NCBI GenBank assembly: GCA_964471115.1
Contig: CAYYFE010000013.1
Span: 31,080-95,079, forward strand
Length of the DNA: 64,000 nt
Direction of reading: 5' to 3'
DNA from: SYFT01 sp964471115
GTDB taxonomy: Bacteria > Acidobacteriota > Vicinamibacteria > Vicinamibacterales > SCN-69-37
Shown piece by piece: positions 53,987-62,736 of the stretch. Position 1 is the first letter of the stretch. Each line of letters begins with the position of its first letter. The position numbers and the translations under genes were made by a program. The notes beneath the pieces are model-generated. The model saw only the letters and a list, made by a program, of their open reading frames with translations. It was not told the origin of the DNA and made no database searches.

Positions 53987-54718
53987 TCAGCGGTTGCTGC
54001 GGGCCAGGACGGTGAGGCCCGTTAGCACCATTCCCGCAGAAATCCACTGGGCGACGGTCAACCCCAGCGCGACCTCCGGATTCACGCGGATGAATTCCAG
54101 ACCAAACCGAAATCCGGCGGCCAACACGAGGTACCGGCCTAGAACGGACGCGTCGGTGACTCCGCGGCGCCGCCAGCGGATCAGCAGCCACGCCAGACCG
54201 GCCAGCCATGCGGCCTCGTACAACTGGGTGGGATGCACTCGCTCAAGAGTTGGCGGGAGTCCTTCAGGGAACGCGACGGCCCACGGAAGATTGGAGGGCC
54301 GGCCATAGTCGTCTCCGACAAGAAAGCAGCCGATGCGGCCGATGAGATGCCCGATGGCCAAAGCAGGTGTGGCAGCCGACAGGACGGGCAGAAGCGGCAA
54401 CTGTTTCCGCAGCACGAGCGCGATGCCCGTGCCCACGCCACCAATCAAGCCACCAAACCAGCTGAAGCCACCGCGCGAGAACACCAGGTCGAGAAACGGC
54501 TGTTCGTTCAAGGGGACATGTTCGACAGCCCACACCAGCTTCGCCCCAGCGAGCCCCCCTAGGATCGCGAACGGCGCTAGGTCAGAGGCACTGTCGGGGA
54601 CGCCTGCGGCGCGAAGCTCACGCGAGAGGATCTGCCAGCCCACGATCGCAGCCACCGCCATCGATACGCCAAAGCTGGTGATTTCAAACTCACCCAATCG
54701 GAAGAGAACGGGATACAT
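53987..54718 (-). CDS. lgt: Prolipoprotein diacylglyceryl transferase
   Basis: Lgt transfers diacylglycerol to the cysteine of prolipoproteins. The 243-residue membrane protein starts YPVLFRLGEFEITSFGVSMA. The Lgt signature region GHLIGRIGCFLVGDDYGRPS and the HPTQLYEA motif are both present; seven helices are suggested. An lgt in an accessory region may be an extra copy, which the window alone cannot show. Confidence 0.92.
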   Translation of the reverse strand: MYPVLFRLGEFEITSFGVSMAVAAIVGWQILSRELRAAGVPDSASDLAPFAILGGLAGAKLVWAVEHVPLNEQPFLDLVFSRGGFSWFGGLIGGVGTGIALVLRKQLPLLPVLSAATPALAIGHLIGRIGCFLVGDDYGRPSNLPWAVAFPEGLPPTLERVHPTQLYEAAWLAGLAWLLIRWRRRGVTDASVLGRYLVLAAGFRFGLEFIRVNPEVALGLTVAQWISAGMVLTGLTVLARSNR

Positions 54719-54941
54719 GCAGCTGTTGGCAATGGTACGTCTTTCGGCACGCCGACGTAACTCTGCTGGAGCGCGCCAACCGCGGGACGTGGGCAACGCC
54801 GAAGCGGGAGCATGGGCACCTGGTTTGCATTTAATTCATGCGAGAGCGCGATGCCTGGGATGAAGACCGGCGGCTTGGCCACCGACTACGCTGTCGGTGG
54901 CCAAGGCCGTTGTTTCATAGCGGGTCTGAAAACCTGGGCAA

Positions 54942-55295
54942 TCAGCCGTGCGTCTCCATTGAGGCCATTTCGCGGCAGGATTCGGCGCACCGGCGGCACG
55001 CGTCCGCGCAACGCGTCATCATCTCGTCGTCGAACCGCGAACAATCCTCTGCGCACGCCGCGCAGACCTCAGCACACACATCGCAGACACGCGGGTGATG
55101 TGGCGACCCGAGCAGCATGAAGCGTGCACTGGTCGCGCATATTTCAGCGCACGCGAGGAGCATCCGGATGTGGTCCGCTTCCGCGTGTTTCCCACCACGC
55201 TCCAGGCAATGGTTCACCGATTCGAGACAAATCTGCTGGCAGCTCTGACAGGCTTCGATGCACTCGCGAACGGTTGGCGACATGTGATGCGGCAT
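54942..55295 (-). CDS. Four-helix-bundle Cys-rich copper-binding protein (DUF326/Csp-like)
   Basis: A 117-residue protein with 16 cysteines in a helical CxxxC rhythm: RECIEACQSCQQICLESVNH, then LLACAEICATSARF, VCDVCAEVCAACAEDC and TRCADACRRCAESC. This is the pattern of copper storage proteins (Csp), which hold many Cu(I) ions inside a four-helix bundle. No signal peptide is visible, which points to the cytosolic (Csp3-like) form. It diverges from the DUF4198 gene, with box 3 between them. Confidence 0.9.
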   Translation of the reverse strand: MPHHMSPTVRECIEACQSCQQICLESVNHCLERGGKHAEADHIRMLLACAEICATSARFMLLGSPHHPRVCDVCAEVCAACAEDCSRFDDEMMTRCADACRRCAESCREMASMETHG

Positions 55296-55426
55296 TTGTT
55301 TCTCCTTTGAAGTGAGGGATGAGTTGTGGCGGCGCGTGTCCTGTCTCGCGACGTCACATCCGGATTATGCAAAGCGAGTACCGCACGTGGGATGAGTGCC
55401 CAAGTCCCAGCGATCACCTGGAAGCC

Positions 55427-55440
55427 TTAACAACAATTAA
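55427..55440. promoter_or_regulatory. TTAA-N6-TTAA box 3
   Basis: TTAA at 55427-55430 and 55437-55440, 10 bp apart; the minus strand contains TTGTTAAG. It lies between the divergent Csp-like and DUF4198 genes. On the plus strand TAGAAT (55476-55481) starts 36 nt from the box. Confidence 0.65.
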
Positions 55441-55493
55441 TAAGATCGCTCACCAGATGCCCGGAGGACCGAGGTTAGAATCGGGCGGCACCC

Positions 55494-56312
55494 ATGTCCC
55501 AACGATCAATCTCGTATCTCGTCTGTGTCCTGCTCGTCGCCGCCGCGTGGTCGGTCGCGGCGCACGACTTCTGGTTGGTCCCCAACGCCATGGCCGTTGG
55601 GCCCGGCCAGGAGATCATCGTGCGCGGCCAGACCAGCAGCGCATTTCCCACGAGCGAATCAGCAGTCGCGGTGAACCGCATCGCGAACGCTACAGTGATC
55701 GGCGCGGACATCACGGAAACCATCGCGGCGCGTTCGATCGACGGGACGTCGCTGCTGCTGCGGCACCGCCCCGGCAGCCAGGGCCAGAAAGTCATCGCCG
55801 TTGCCCTTGGCTGGACCCACGTCAAGGAGACGGCCGCGAGCTTTCGCCGGTATCTTGAACTGGAAGGCGCCCAGGACGCACTGGCACGTTTCGAGCGGGA
55901 CGGCATGCTGCCGACCACCGACATCGTCCGCCGTTATGCGAAGTACGCGAAGACGGTGGTGGAATTCGGCAACGGACCACGCGCCTTCGATCGCATGGCC
56001 GGCCATCCTCTGGAATTTGTCCCGCTGGCAGACCCGGCCACGTTCAGTGGTGCGGCGGCGCGGCAGGTGCGGATTCTTTTTCTGGGCAAGCCGCTCGCCA
56101 ACGCGCGCATACACGCGGGTCGCGCCCCGTCCGGTGGACAGCCGGCGGGCAAGGACACCGAGCTCATCTCGTCTGCCGACGGCATCGCCACCATCCCTGC
56201 CGGGCCGTCGGGACTCTGGAACGTGCGCACACTTCATGTCGTGCCCGCACCTAAAGGCGCGGATGCGAACTGGGACGTGCACTGGGCCAGTTTCGTCTTC
56301 AGCGTCAGGTAG
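55494..56312 (+). CDS. DUF4198 exported protein
   Basis: A 272-residue protein with a signal peptide (LVCVLLVAAAWSVAAHDFWL). It begins with the AHDFWLVPNAMAVGPGQEII motif typical of DUF4198, a periplasmic family found with nickel/cobalt and copper systems. Later strands include RHRPGSQGQKVIAVALGW and HPLEFVPLADPATFSGAAAR. The ATG follows a TAGAAT box by only 12 bases, so the transcript may have almost no leader. Metal or ligand binding is a family-level guess. Confidence 0.8.
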   Translation: MSQRSISYLVCVLLVAAAWSVAAHDFWLVPNAMAVGPGQEIIVRGQTSSAFPTSESAVAVNRIANATVIGADITETIAARSIDGTSLLLRHRPGSQGQKVIAVALGWTHVKETAASFRRYLELEGAQDALARFERDGMLPTTDIVRRYAKYAKTVVEFGNGPRAFDRMAGHPLEFVPLADPATFSGAAARQVRILFLGKPLANARIHAGRAPSGGQPAGKDTELISSADGIATIPAGPSGLWNVRTLHVVPAPKGADANWDVHWASFVFSVR

Positions 56313-56345
56313 ACCGTTTCCAGACAGGCTGCGAGTTTAGTGCGA

Positions 56346-57236
56346 TCAGAACCAGGTTCTGAGGCCAAAAACAAGCCGGATACCGCCGACGTCCTCGCCA
56401 GCGGCCCGGGCAAAGTCGGCCGTGCCGAAGTACTTCCGCTCCCACGTCAGCCCAACGTACGGCGCAAGTTCGCGGCGGAGTTCGTAGCGGAGCCTCAGTC
56501 CCGTCTCCAGCGTGGTCAATCCCGCGCCACGACCACGGGCGGGATCGGCTTTGCCATAGACCTCCGCTTCTAGCAGCGGCTGAAGGATCAGGCGGTTGGT
56601 GAGCAGCAGTTCGTACTCCACCTCCAGCCGCATATGCGTACGGCCGCCGGCGCCGACGTACCCCGTCGCCTCTATCTCGAACCAATACGGGGCAAGTCCC
56701 TGAACGCCGAACGCCAGCCAGGTCTGCGCCGCCCCCGGCCGGACATCCTGGCGCACGCCGGCCACGACATCCCACCATCTGGCGAAGCCCCGCCCATACA
56801 GCGCCGTGCCGAAGGCGTTCTCCACACGTCCGTTGTCGGCCTCACCTTCGGTCCGGAGCCAGAACCGGTTCACGTCGCCGCCGATCCACGTCCGGTTCTC
56901 CCAGCTGAGTCCACCGTTGCGGGCGCCGCGCCACTCGAGTTGATCGGACAAGACCATGAAATTGACGGCATTGTCGTGCACCGCATGGCCCTCGAGGCCC
57001 GCGGGAAACGCGGCCGCGCGGTCAGCATCGGTCACCGGCGGGATGGGTTCCTTGGGCTCTGTCTTTTTCGCTGCCTGAGCCATGTGCGCGGAGTGATCCT
57101 CCACGACGGGTTTGGCGCCGCCCTGGGTAGCCGTGGGCGGAGGCGTTGGAGGGGACGGTGGCGGTGGCGGGACCTGTGCGAATGCCGCAGCCGCGACACT
57201 CATGGCCAGTACGAACGCGCACATCACACGAGCCAT
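56346..57236 (-). CDS. CopB-type outer-membrane copper resistance protein
   Basis: A 296-residue outer-membrane protein. It has a signal peptide (VMCAFVLAMSVAAAAFAQVP), then a Pro-rich linker, then a CopB/PcoB barrel: LEWRGARNGGLSWENRTWIG, RFWLRTEGEADNGRVENAFG, ALYGRGFARWWDVVAGVRQD, and a final FGLRTWF. The His/Met-containing N-terminal segment (DHSAHMAQAA) is shorter than in Pseudomonas CopB. Its ATG overlaps the copA stop by one base. Confidence 0.9.
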   Translation of the reverse strand: MARVMCAFVLAMSVAAAAFAQVPPPPPSPPTPPPTATQGGAKPVVEDHSAHMAQAAKKTEPKEPIPPVTDADRAAAFPAGLEGHAVHDNAVNFMVLSDQLEWRGARNGGLSWENRTWIGGDVNRFWLRTEGEADNGRVENAFGTALYGRGFARWWDVVAGVRQDVRPGAAQTWLAFGVQGLAPYWFEIEATGYVGAGGRTHMRLEVEYELLLTNRLILQPLLEAEVYGKADPARGRGAGLTTLETGLRLRYELRRELAPYVGLTWERKYFGTADFARAAGEDVGGIRLVFGLRTWF

Positions 57237-58981
57237 CACTCGTCCACCCGCACTTCCCGGAACATGCCCGCTTCCATATGCAGCAGCAGGTGGCAATGAA
57301 ACGCCCAGCGTCCCAACGCGTCTGCGCGCACACGATAGGCGCGTTTGGTGCCCGGCGGCATGTCAATCGTGTGCTTGCGCACCTGAAACTCGCCGGCGTC
57401 GTTCTCCAAATCACTCCACATGCCGTGGAGGTGAATGGGATGCGTCATCATGGTGTCGTTCACTAGCACAATGCGCAGACGCTCTCCGTACGTGAGCGGC
57501 AAGGGTTCGGCGTCCCCGAACTTGATGCCGTCGAATGACCACGCGAACTTCTCCATGTGCCCTGTCAGATGCAACTCCACCGTGCGCCCGGGATCACGGC
57601 CGTCTGGATCATCGAACAGGCTTCGAAGGTCGGCATACGTGAGGACGCGGCGGCCATTGCCGCGCAGTCCCACTCCGGGATCGTCCAGCCGGGACATCGG
57701 CGCTTCCGCCATCCCATCCACAACCGGACTCCCCTTTTCGCTGGCCGGGTGCGTCTGCATGGCCCCCGCCATTGTTGCTGTGCCCGTGGCCGGCGCGGCG
57801 GGGGCCATCGCACCCATGTCATGACCGGCATGGGGATCGGCCGCCGCGCCATGCGCCATGCCCATATCCATCATCGTCAGCAGTTGCGGCTCGTCGAGCG
57901 CAGGCACCGCAGCCTGCTGCCCCTCACGAACGGCGAGCGTACCGGCGGCGTATCCGGTCCGATCCATCGATTGCGCAAAAATCGTGAACGCCTCCTGCCC
58001 GGTGGGTTCAACGATCACATCGAACGTCTCGGCCACGGCGATCCTGAACTCATCAACAGACACCGGATGCACGTACTGGCCATCGGCGGCAACCACCGTC
58101 ATCTTCAACCCCGGGATACGGACGTCGAAGTACGACATGGCCGCGCCATTGATGAACCGGAGACGCACGCGCTCACCCGGCTTGAACAGCCCGGTCCAGT
58201 TTCCGGCGGGCGCGGTGCCGTTCATCAGATAGGTGTAGGTGTGTCCGGTCACGTCGGACAAGTCGGTAGGCGACATCCTCATTTCGCCCCACATCTTCCG
58301 ATCCGAGAGGGTGGGGCCGAGCCCCATGCGGCGGACATCCCGGACAAAATCCCCGACCGTGCGCTGATTGAAGTTGTAGTAGTCCGACTGCTTCTTGAGC
58401 TTGCGGAAGATCCGCGCGGGGTCTTCGTCGGTCCAATCCGAGAGCACGATGACGTGCTCGCGATCGTAGTGAAAGGGCGCAGGTTTCAGCGGATCAATGA
58501 CGATCGCACCGTACACGCCGCGCTGCTCCTGGAAGCCGGAATGGCTGTGATACCAGTAGGTGCCGCTCTGCTTGACCCGGAACCGATAGTTGTACGTTTC
58601 TCCGGGCTGGATGCCGTGAAAGCTGAGCCCGGGAACCCCGTCCATGTTGGCGGGCAGCAGAATGCCATGCCAATGGATCGACGTGTCTTCGCCCGTGAGG
58701 CCGTTGGCCACCCGAAGTTCGATGTCATCTCCTTCGCGCCACCGGAGCGTGGGCGCCGGAATGCTTCCGTTGACGGTCAGCGCGGTCCTGGGTTGGCCGG
58801 TGAAATTCATCGCGGTTTCACCGATCCGGAGATCGAACGACGTGCCGGTCAGTTCGCGCGTCGTCTGGCGTCCTCCGACCTGAGCCCAGGCCGGCGCCGG
58901 CCACAGGCCGAGGCCGGCTGCGGCACCGCCGACCGCCAGGCCCTTCACGAACGTTCGCCGACTCGGGTGCACGGGTCTCAT
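57236..58981 (-). CDS. copA: CopA-type multicopper oxidase (periplasmic copper resistance)
   Basis: A 581-residue multicopper oxidase that likely oxidises and sequesters Cu(I) in the periplasm. The twin-arginine signal SRRTFVKGLAVGGAAAGLGL is at the N-terminus. Copper motifs are SIHWHGILLPA, GTYWYHSHSGFQEQ, MTHPIHLHGMWSD and WAFHCHLLLHMEAGMF, together giving the type 1, 2 and 3 sites. A Met/His-rich loop lies in the middle (MMDMGMAHGAAADPHAGHDM). The symbol denotes the Pseudomonas-type CopA oxidase, not the ATPase. It is the gene before the CopB barrel gene. Confidence 0.93.
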   Translation of the reverse strand: MRPVHPSRRTFVKGLAVGGAAAGLGLWPAPAWAQVGGRQTTRELTGTSFDLRIGETAMNFTGQPRTALTVNGSIPAPTLRWREGDDIELRVANGLTGEDTSIHWHGILLPANMDGVPGLSFHGIQPGETYNYRFRVKQSGTYWYHSHSGFQEQRGVYGAIVIDPLKPAPFHYDREHVIVLSDWTDEDPARIFRKLKKQSDYYNFNQRTVGDFVRDVRRMGLGPTLSDRKMWGEMRMSPTDLSDVTGHTYTYLMNGTAPAGNWTGLFKPGERVRLRFINGAAMSYFDVRIPGLKMTVVAADGQYVHPVSVDEFRIAVAETFDVIVEPTGQEAFTIFAQSMDRTGYAAGTLAVREGQQAAVPALDEPQLLTMMDMGMAHGAAADPHAGHDMGAMAPAAPATGTATMAGAMQTHPASEKGSPVVDGMAEAPMSRLDDPGVGLRGNGRRVLTYADLRSLFDDPDGRDPGRTVELHLTGHMEKFAWSFDGIKFGDAEPLPLTYGERLRIVLVNDTMMTHPIHLHGMWSDLENDAGEFQVRKHTIDMPPGTKRAYRVRADALGRWAFHCHLLLHMEAGMFREVRVDE

Positions 58982-58991
58982 CGGATGTCCC

Positions 58992-59345
58992 TTACTGCGC
59001 GGCGTGCGGTGCCAGCCGGATCACGGTAGCGTCGGTCATTGATTCGTCGTGATTGACGGTCACCGCGATACGCTCGCCTTTGGTGATGTGCGCGTCGGCA
59101 AACTTGACTTCCTTGTCGCCCCGCAACACCTTGGTCTTGGCCGTCACGACAAATTCCATGACGGATTCCTTCTTGGTTTTGTCGTCGATGACGTTGACCT
59201 TGAGATTGGCGACGTTCGCCTTGAGCTTGGGCGCATCACTTGCGATCACCGTGCCCTTGAAGGTTTCGTCGTGGGCGTACAGACGGCTTCCCGCCATGCC
59301 GACCACCATGACCACCGCGAGTACGAGTCCTGTCAGTTGTTTCAT
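58992..59345 (-). CDS. Small exported protein between cytochrome c and copA
   Basis: A 117-residue protein with a signal peptide (LTGLVLAVVMVVGMAGSRLY). The mature part is a small beta-barrel-like domain: FKGTVIASDAPKLKANVANL, VVTAKTKVLRGDKEVKFADA and GERIAVTVNHDES, the pattern of DUF5666-like domains. It lies between copA (10 bp) and the cytochrome gene. Metal-related role by context only. Confidence 0.7.
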   Translation of the reverse strand: MKQLTGLVLAVVMVVGMAGSRLYAHDETFKGTVIASDAPKLKANVANLKVNVIDDKTKKESVMEFVVTAKTKVLRGDKEVKFADAHITKGERIAVTVNHDESMTDATVIRLAPHAAQ

Positions 59346-59382
59346 CGTGTCCTTCTCTCCAATGTGTTGACGCTCCATCGCG

Positions 59383-59982
59383 TCAACGAATGATTTTCTT
59401 CCCACCCGAAAGGAAATCGTCGATCTCCGATTGCTGCTGCGCCTCGGCGGGGCTTCGGGGATTGAGCGCCTCCATCGTCCGCAACTCCGACTCGGAGAGC
59501 GTCGGCAGGTGCCGAATGAAGCGCACGAGATCCCACGATGCCCGTTCTCCGTCGGCGGTGCCGGTGGATCGCGCGGGCATACCCGTAAACGGTATCCCCC
59601 GCTCGATGACGTAAAACAGCTCGCCGTCCGTCATCGACTGTGTTGCCGGGCCCCGCATGTCCGGCGCCGGCGGATACAGGTTGCGCCCGATTGCCGTATC
59701 CCCACTGCCGTCATTACCGTGGCAGGTGGCGCAGAAGTCGGCCCAGTGCTTCATGCCGGCCTCCAGAGCCTCTGCGCTCTCCGCCACGGGATTCACCGCC
59801 TGCCTGACTGCGACCGGCGTGGCCCACCGCCGCGCGGCCCGCGCGAGGGCCTCTTCGGTCCGCCCGGGGGTCGCGCGTGCCGAGAAGCCCATGCCACGTG
59901 TCATGATGGCAGCGAGGCCGATCACCACCAGCATCACAAGTCCTGTCCAGAACGCGGACTTCCTCACGGTCACCGCGCGCAT
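59383..59982 (-). CDS. Membrane-anchored c-type cytochrome
   Basis: A 199-residue protein with one N-terminal helix (AFWTGLVMLVVIGLAAIMTR) and a class I cytochrome c domain. Haem attachment is CATCHGNDGSGD; the distal Met ligand is likely in IERGIPFTGMPARS. It is probably first in the operon cytochrome-58992-copA-copB, where it could pass electrons to or from the multicopper oxidase. Box 4 lies 70 bp upstream. Confidence 0.88.
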   Translation of the reverse strand: MRAVTVRKSAFWTGLVMLVVIGLAAIMTRGMGFSARATPGRTEEALARAARRWATPVAVRQAVNPVAESAEALEAGMKHWADFCATCHGNDGSGDTAIGRNLYPPAPDMRGPATQSMTDGELFYVIERGIPFTGMPARSTGTADGERASWDLVRFIRHLPTLSESELRTMEALNPRSPAEAQQQSEIDDFLSGGKKIIR

Positions 59983-60051
59983 TCCAGCATTATCTCCACA
60001 GACTTCGATGATGCCACGTGATGTCCGGCCGAATCGGTCGTGGGCGGTCTA

Positions 60052-60065
60052 TTAAGGAGAATTAA
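60052..60065. promoter_or_regulatory. TTAA-N6-TTAA box 4
   Basis: TTAA at 60052-60055 and 60062-60065. It shares 14 of 15 bases with box 5 (TTAAGGAGAATTAAT against TTAACGAGAATTAAT). The box overlaps the ribosome site and start of the response-regulator gene. On the minus strand TGGCAT (60016-60011) starts 36 nt from the box, ahead of the cytochrome/copAB genes. Confidence 0.6.
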
Positions 60066-60796
60066 TGTCGCCGCGCGGCACGAACCGGTCCGGCGGTGGG
60101 ATCATGATCCCAGTGCGGATTCTGCTGGTGGAAGACGAGCCGAAGGTCTCAGCCGTGATCGAGAGCGGACTGACGGCGGAACATTTCGGCGTTGACGTCG
60201 CAGCGACCGGCAGCCGCGCGCTCGCCCTGGTCCAGGAGACGGCGTACGACCTGCTGATTCTCGATGTCATGTTGCCCGACATCGACGGCTTTGAGGTCTG
60301 CCGGAAGGTCCGCAGCCTCGGCCAGAATGTGCCCATCCTCATGTTGTCGGCACGCAGTCTGGTCCAGGATCGCGTCCGCGGCCTGAACACCGGCGCCGAC
60401 GACTACCTGACGAAGCCGTTCGAGTTCGCAGAACTCGACGCGCGAGTGCGTGCGTTGCTGCGCAGGCACAGGGAGGCGGCGCTCACACCCCTCGTCGTCA
60501 GTGATCTCTCGCTGGATCCTGTGACCAGAATCGTCAGGCGAGGCGACCGGAGAATCGACCTCACCGTCAAGGAATTCGCCCTGCTCGAATATCTGATGCG
60601 CAATGCCGGCCATGTGGTCACCAGGCCGATGATCGCCGAGCAGGTCTGGGACTTCACGTGGGATCGCCTGACGAATGTGATTGAGGTCTTCATCAATCAC
60701 CTGCGCAAGAAGATCGAGTTGCCGGGTGAGCCACGGCTGGTGCACGCTGTGCGGGGCGCCGGGTATGTCATTCGCGAGCCCCTTCCAGATGATTAA
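60065..60796 (+). CDS. OmpR-family response regulator (CusR/CopR-like)
   Basis: A 243-residue response regulator. The receiver has VEDEPKVSAVIESGL, LLILDVMLPDIDGFEVC (phosphoacceptor Asp) and MLSARSLVQDRVRGLNTGAD with DDYLTKPF. The C-terminal winged helix has LTVKEFALLEYLMRNAGHVV and VIEVFINHLRKKIE. The ATG at 60065 has AAGGAG five bases upstream; an ATG at 60104 is the alternative. It overlaps the kinase gene by 8 bp. Its family binds 10-bp-spaced direct repeats, making it the natural candidate for the TTAA boxes. Confidence 0.92.
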   Translation: MSPRGTNRSGGGIMIPVRILLVEDEPKVSAVIESGLTAEHFGVDVAATGSRALALVQETAYDLLILDVMLPDIDGFEVCRKVRSLGQNVPILMLSARSLVQDRVRGLNTGADDYLTKPFEFAELDARVRALLRRHREAALTPLVVSDLSLDPVTRIVRRGDRRIDLTVKEFALLEYLMRNAGHVVTRPMIAEQVWDFTWDRLTNVIEVFINHLRKKIELPGEPRLVHAVRGAGYVIREPLPDD

Positions 60797-62168
60797 GACC
60801 CTTCGGGCGCGCCTGACCCTCCTGCACGTGGGTGTACTCGCCCTCACGTTGGCGCTGTTTGCGGTGCTGGCGTATCAGGTGCTGTCTCGCACCCTGTACC
60901 GGCACCACGACGCGGAGTTGGCGAGGCAGGCCCAGGATTTGGTACTAGCCCTAGGTGACTCACCGCTGACCGAGGCGAACATAAGGCAGACCTTCGGCCA
61001 GTCGTCGGTAGGGTCGAGATTCGTGATGGTCCGGGACACGGCCGGCACCCTGATCTATCGGGACCAGGTCCTGGAGCCCGCCGAACCCAGCCTCGGCGAG
61101 CACACCGTGCTGGTCCACGCCGCCATGACCGGATCCCGCACGGCGACGTTCTTCACCGTGGAACTTGAACATTCCGCGGCCGTTCGCTTCATCTGCGCCC
61201 CGCTGGCGGGTGCGGCCGCGTATGTCCAGATTGGACATCCGATCGGTGACGTTCCGGCGACCCTCAGAACAATCGCCTGGTCGTGGCTGCCGCTGTTTCC
61301 GCTGGTGCTGCTGCTCTCAAGCGTGGGCGGCTGGCTGCTCGCCAGGCGGGCGTTGGCGCCCATGCGATCGATCACCACCACCCTTGATGCGATCCAGGCG
61401 ACTGACCTCACGCGCCGCGTGGACGTGCACGCTACGGACGAAGAAGTCGGCCAACTGGTGGGCAGGCTGAATCATCTGCTCGATCGCTTGCAGCGGGCGT
61501 TCGACTCGCTCCACCAGTTTGCCGGCGATGTCTCCCATCAAATCCAGACGCCGCTCACCGTCATGAAGGGCACGGTGGAGTCCGCCCTCCGGGACACCGC
61601 CCAACCGGCGAACAATCGATTGGCCTTTACGCGCCTATCGGAGGACGTGGACGAACTGAGCGCCCTCGTGAGCGACCTGCGCACCTTCGCCCTGGCCGAC
61701 GCGCCTGTCCATGGCACCGTGGCCGTTGACCTATCACACCTGGTCGCCGAAGCCGCCGACATCATCGGAGCGCTCGGAGAACTGCAGGGCGTCGAGGTGG
61801 ACTCACGTCTTGACCCCGGCGTAACCGTCCGGGGCGATGCCCTTCGGCTCAAACACGTTGTGCTCAACCTCGGAGACAACGCGGTGAAATACACTCCACG
61901 CGGCGGCTCCGTGACGATCCGGCTGTGGACGACTCCCCACGAGGCGATCCTGACCATCACCGATAGCGGGGTCGGCATTTCGCCCACCGACCTGCCGCGA
62001 CTCTTCGATCGACTGTTCCGCGCCAATGCGGCCGACCGAAGCACCACAGGTACCGGCCTCGGTCTGGCGATCGTCAAACGTATCGTCGACGTCCATCGCG
62101 GCACCGTTGGCGTCGAGAGCCAGCTCGGCCGCGGGTCCACATTTACCGTGCGACTGCCGCGTGTGTGA
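60789..62168 (+). CDS. Sensor histidine kinase (CusS/CopS-like)
   Basis: A 459-residue kinase with two membrane helices (VGVLALTLALFAVLAYQVLS and WLPLFPLVLLLSSVGGWLLA) around a periplasmic sensor of about 130 residues. A HAMP domain follows, then HisKA with FAGDVSHQIQTPLTVMKGTV, and a catalytic domain with VVLNLGDNAVKYTPRGG, TDSGVGISPTDLP and GTGLGLAIVKRIVD. The H box reads SHQIQTPL rather than the usual SHELRTPL, and the N box is GDNAVKY. It is the partner of the overlapping regulator; a copper signal is inferred from context. Confidence 0.92.
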   Translation: MIKTLRARLTLLHVGVLALTLALFAVLAYQVLSRTLYRHHDAELARQAQDLVLALGDSPLTEANIRQTFGQSSVGSRFVMVRDTAGTLIYRDQVLEPAEPSLGEHTVLVHAAMTGSRTATFFTVELEHSAAVRFICAPLAGAAAYVQIGHPIGDVPATLRTIAWSWLPLFPLVLLLSSVGGWLLARRALAPMRSITTTLDAIQATDLTRRVDVHATDEEVGQLVGRLNHLLDRLQRAFDSLHQFAGDVSHQIQTPLTVMKGTVESALRDTAQPANNRLAFTRLSEDVDELSALVSDLRTFALADAPVHGTVAVDLSHLVAEAADIIGALGELQGVEVDSRLDPGVTVRGDALRLKHVVLNLGDNAVKYTPRGGSVTIRLWTTPHEAILTITDSGVGISPTDLPRLFDRLFRANAADRSTTGTGLGLAIVKRIVDVHRGTVGVESQLGRGSTFTVRLPRV

Positions 62169-62169
62169 A

Positions 62170-62183
62170 TTAACGAGAATTAA
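62170..62183. promoter_or_regulatory. TTAA-N6-TTAA box 5
   Basis: TTAA at 62170-62173 and 62180-62183, just after the kinase stop. TAGAAT (62218-62223) starts 35 nt from the box, and the YcnI-like gene starts at 62268. It is nearly identical to box 4. Confidence 0.65.
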
Positions 62184-62267
62184 TCCAGATAGTCGCGAGC
62201 AGGTTCCAGGCAACGAGTAGAATCACGCGGCTGGGCGCTATCGCTCATGCCACCCGAGGGAACATCC

Positions 62268-62717
62268 ATGAAGAACAGATTTATTGCCATGGCAGGCATC
62301 CTGCTGATCGTTGTCGCCGGCGTCGTTGTGAACGCGCACGTCACGGTCGGGCCGACAGAGTCAAGACTCGGAGCCTCCGAGCGCTACACCGTGCGCGTGC
62401 CTACGGAAGGACAGACCGCCACGGTCGGAGTGGATCTCGAAGTGCCAGAGGGAGTCACGGTGTCCTACGTGCTCGCCTCCAGCGGCTGGAGCAGCGAACT
62501 CAAACGCGTCGAGAAACGCGTCGTCGGCATTTCGTGGAAGGTCGAAATTCCACCATCACACTTTGGCGAGCTCGTGTTTAATGCTCGGAACCCGAAGGAA
62601 GGCGCGGCCATCGCCTGGAAGATCAAGCAGCGCTTCGCTGACGGCACGTCGAGTGACTGGACGTCGAACACCAAATTGGTCGCAGCTGCGCCACCGACAG
62701 TCGTGGCGGGTCGTTAA
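62268..62717 (+). CDS. YcnI-like DUF1775 exported protein
   Basis: A 149-residue protein with a signal peptide (MAGILLIVVAGVVVNAHVTV). The mature protein begins with His as AHVTVGPTESRLGASERYTV, as in YcnI proteins where the N-terminal histidine helps bind copper. EVPEGVTVSYVL, ELVFNARNPKEG and KQRFADGTSSDWT continue the family pattern. The usual C-terminal membrane helix of YcnI is missing. GAGGG precedes the ATG. Confidence 0.85.
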   Translation: MKNRFIAMAGILLIVVAGVVVNAHVTVGPTESRLGASERYTVRVPTEGQTATVGVDLEVPEGVTVSYVLASSGWSSELKRVEKRVVGISWKVEIPPSHFGELVFNARNPKEGAAIAWKIKQRFADGTSSDWTSNTKLVAAAPPTVVAGR

Positions 62718-62736
62718 CCTCCCGAGGAGCACACAC

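Noticed and set aside
53987..54718. Lgt as a certain extra copy brought by the island
   Set aside because: A second chromosomal lgt cannot be seen from this window, so the claim cannot be made.
47434..62183. TTAA boxes as Fur or CueR sites
   Set aside because: They are 10-bp direct repeats, not the 19-bp Fur palindrome, and they do not lie in a 19-20-bp -35/-10 spacer as MerR-family sites do.
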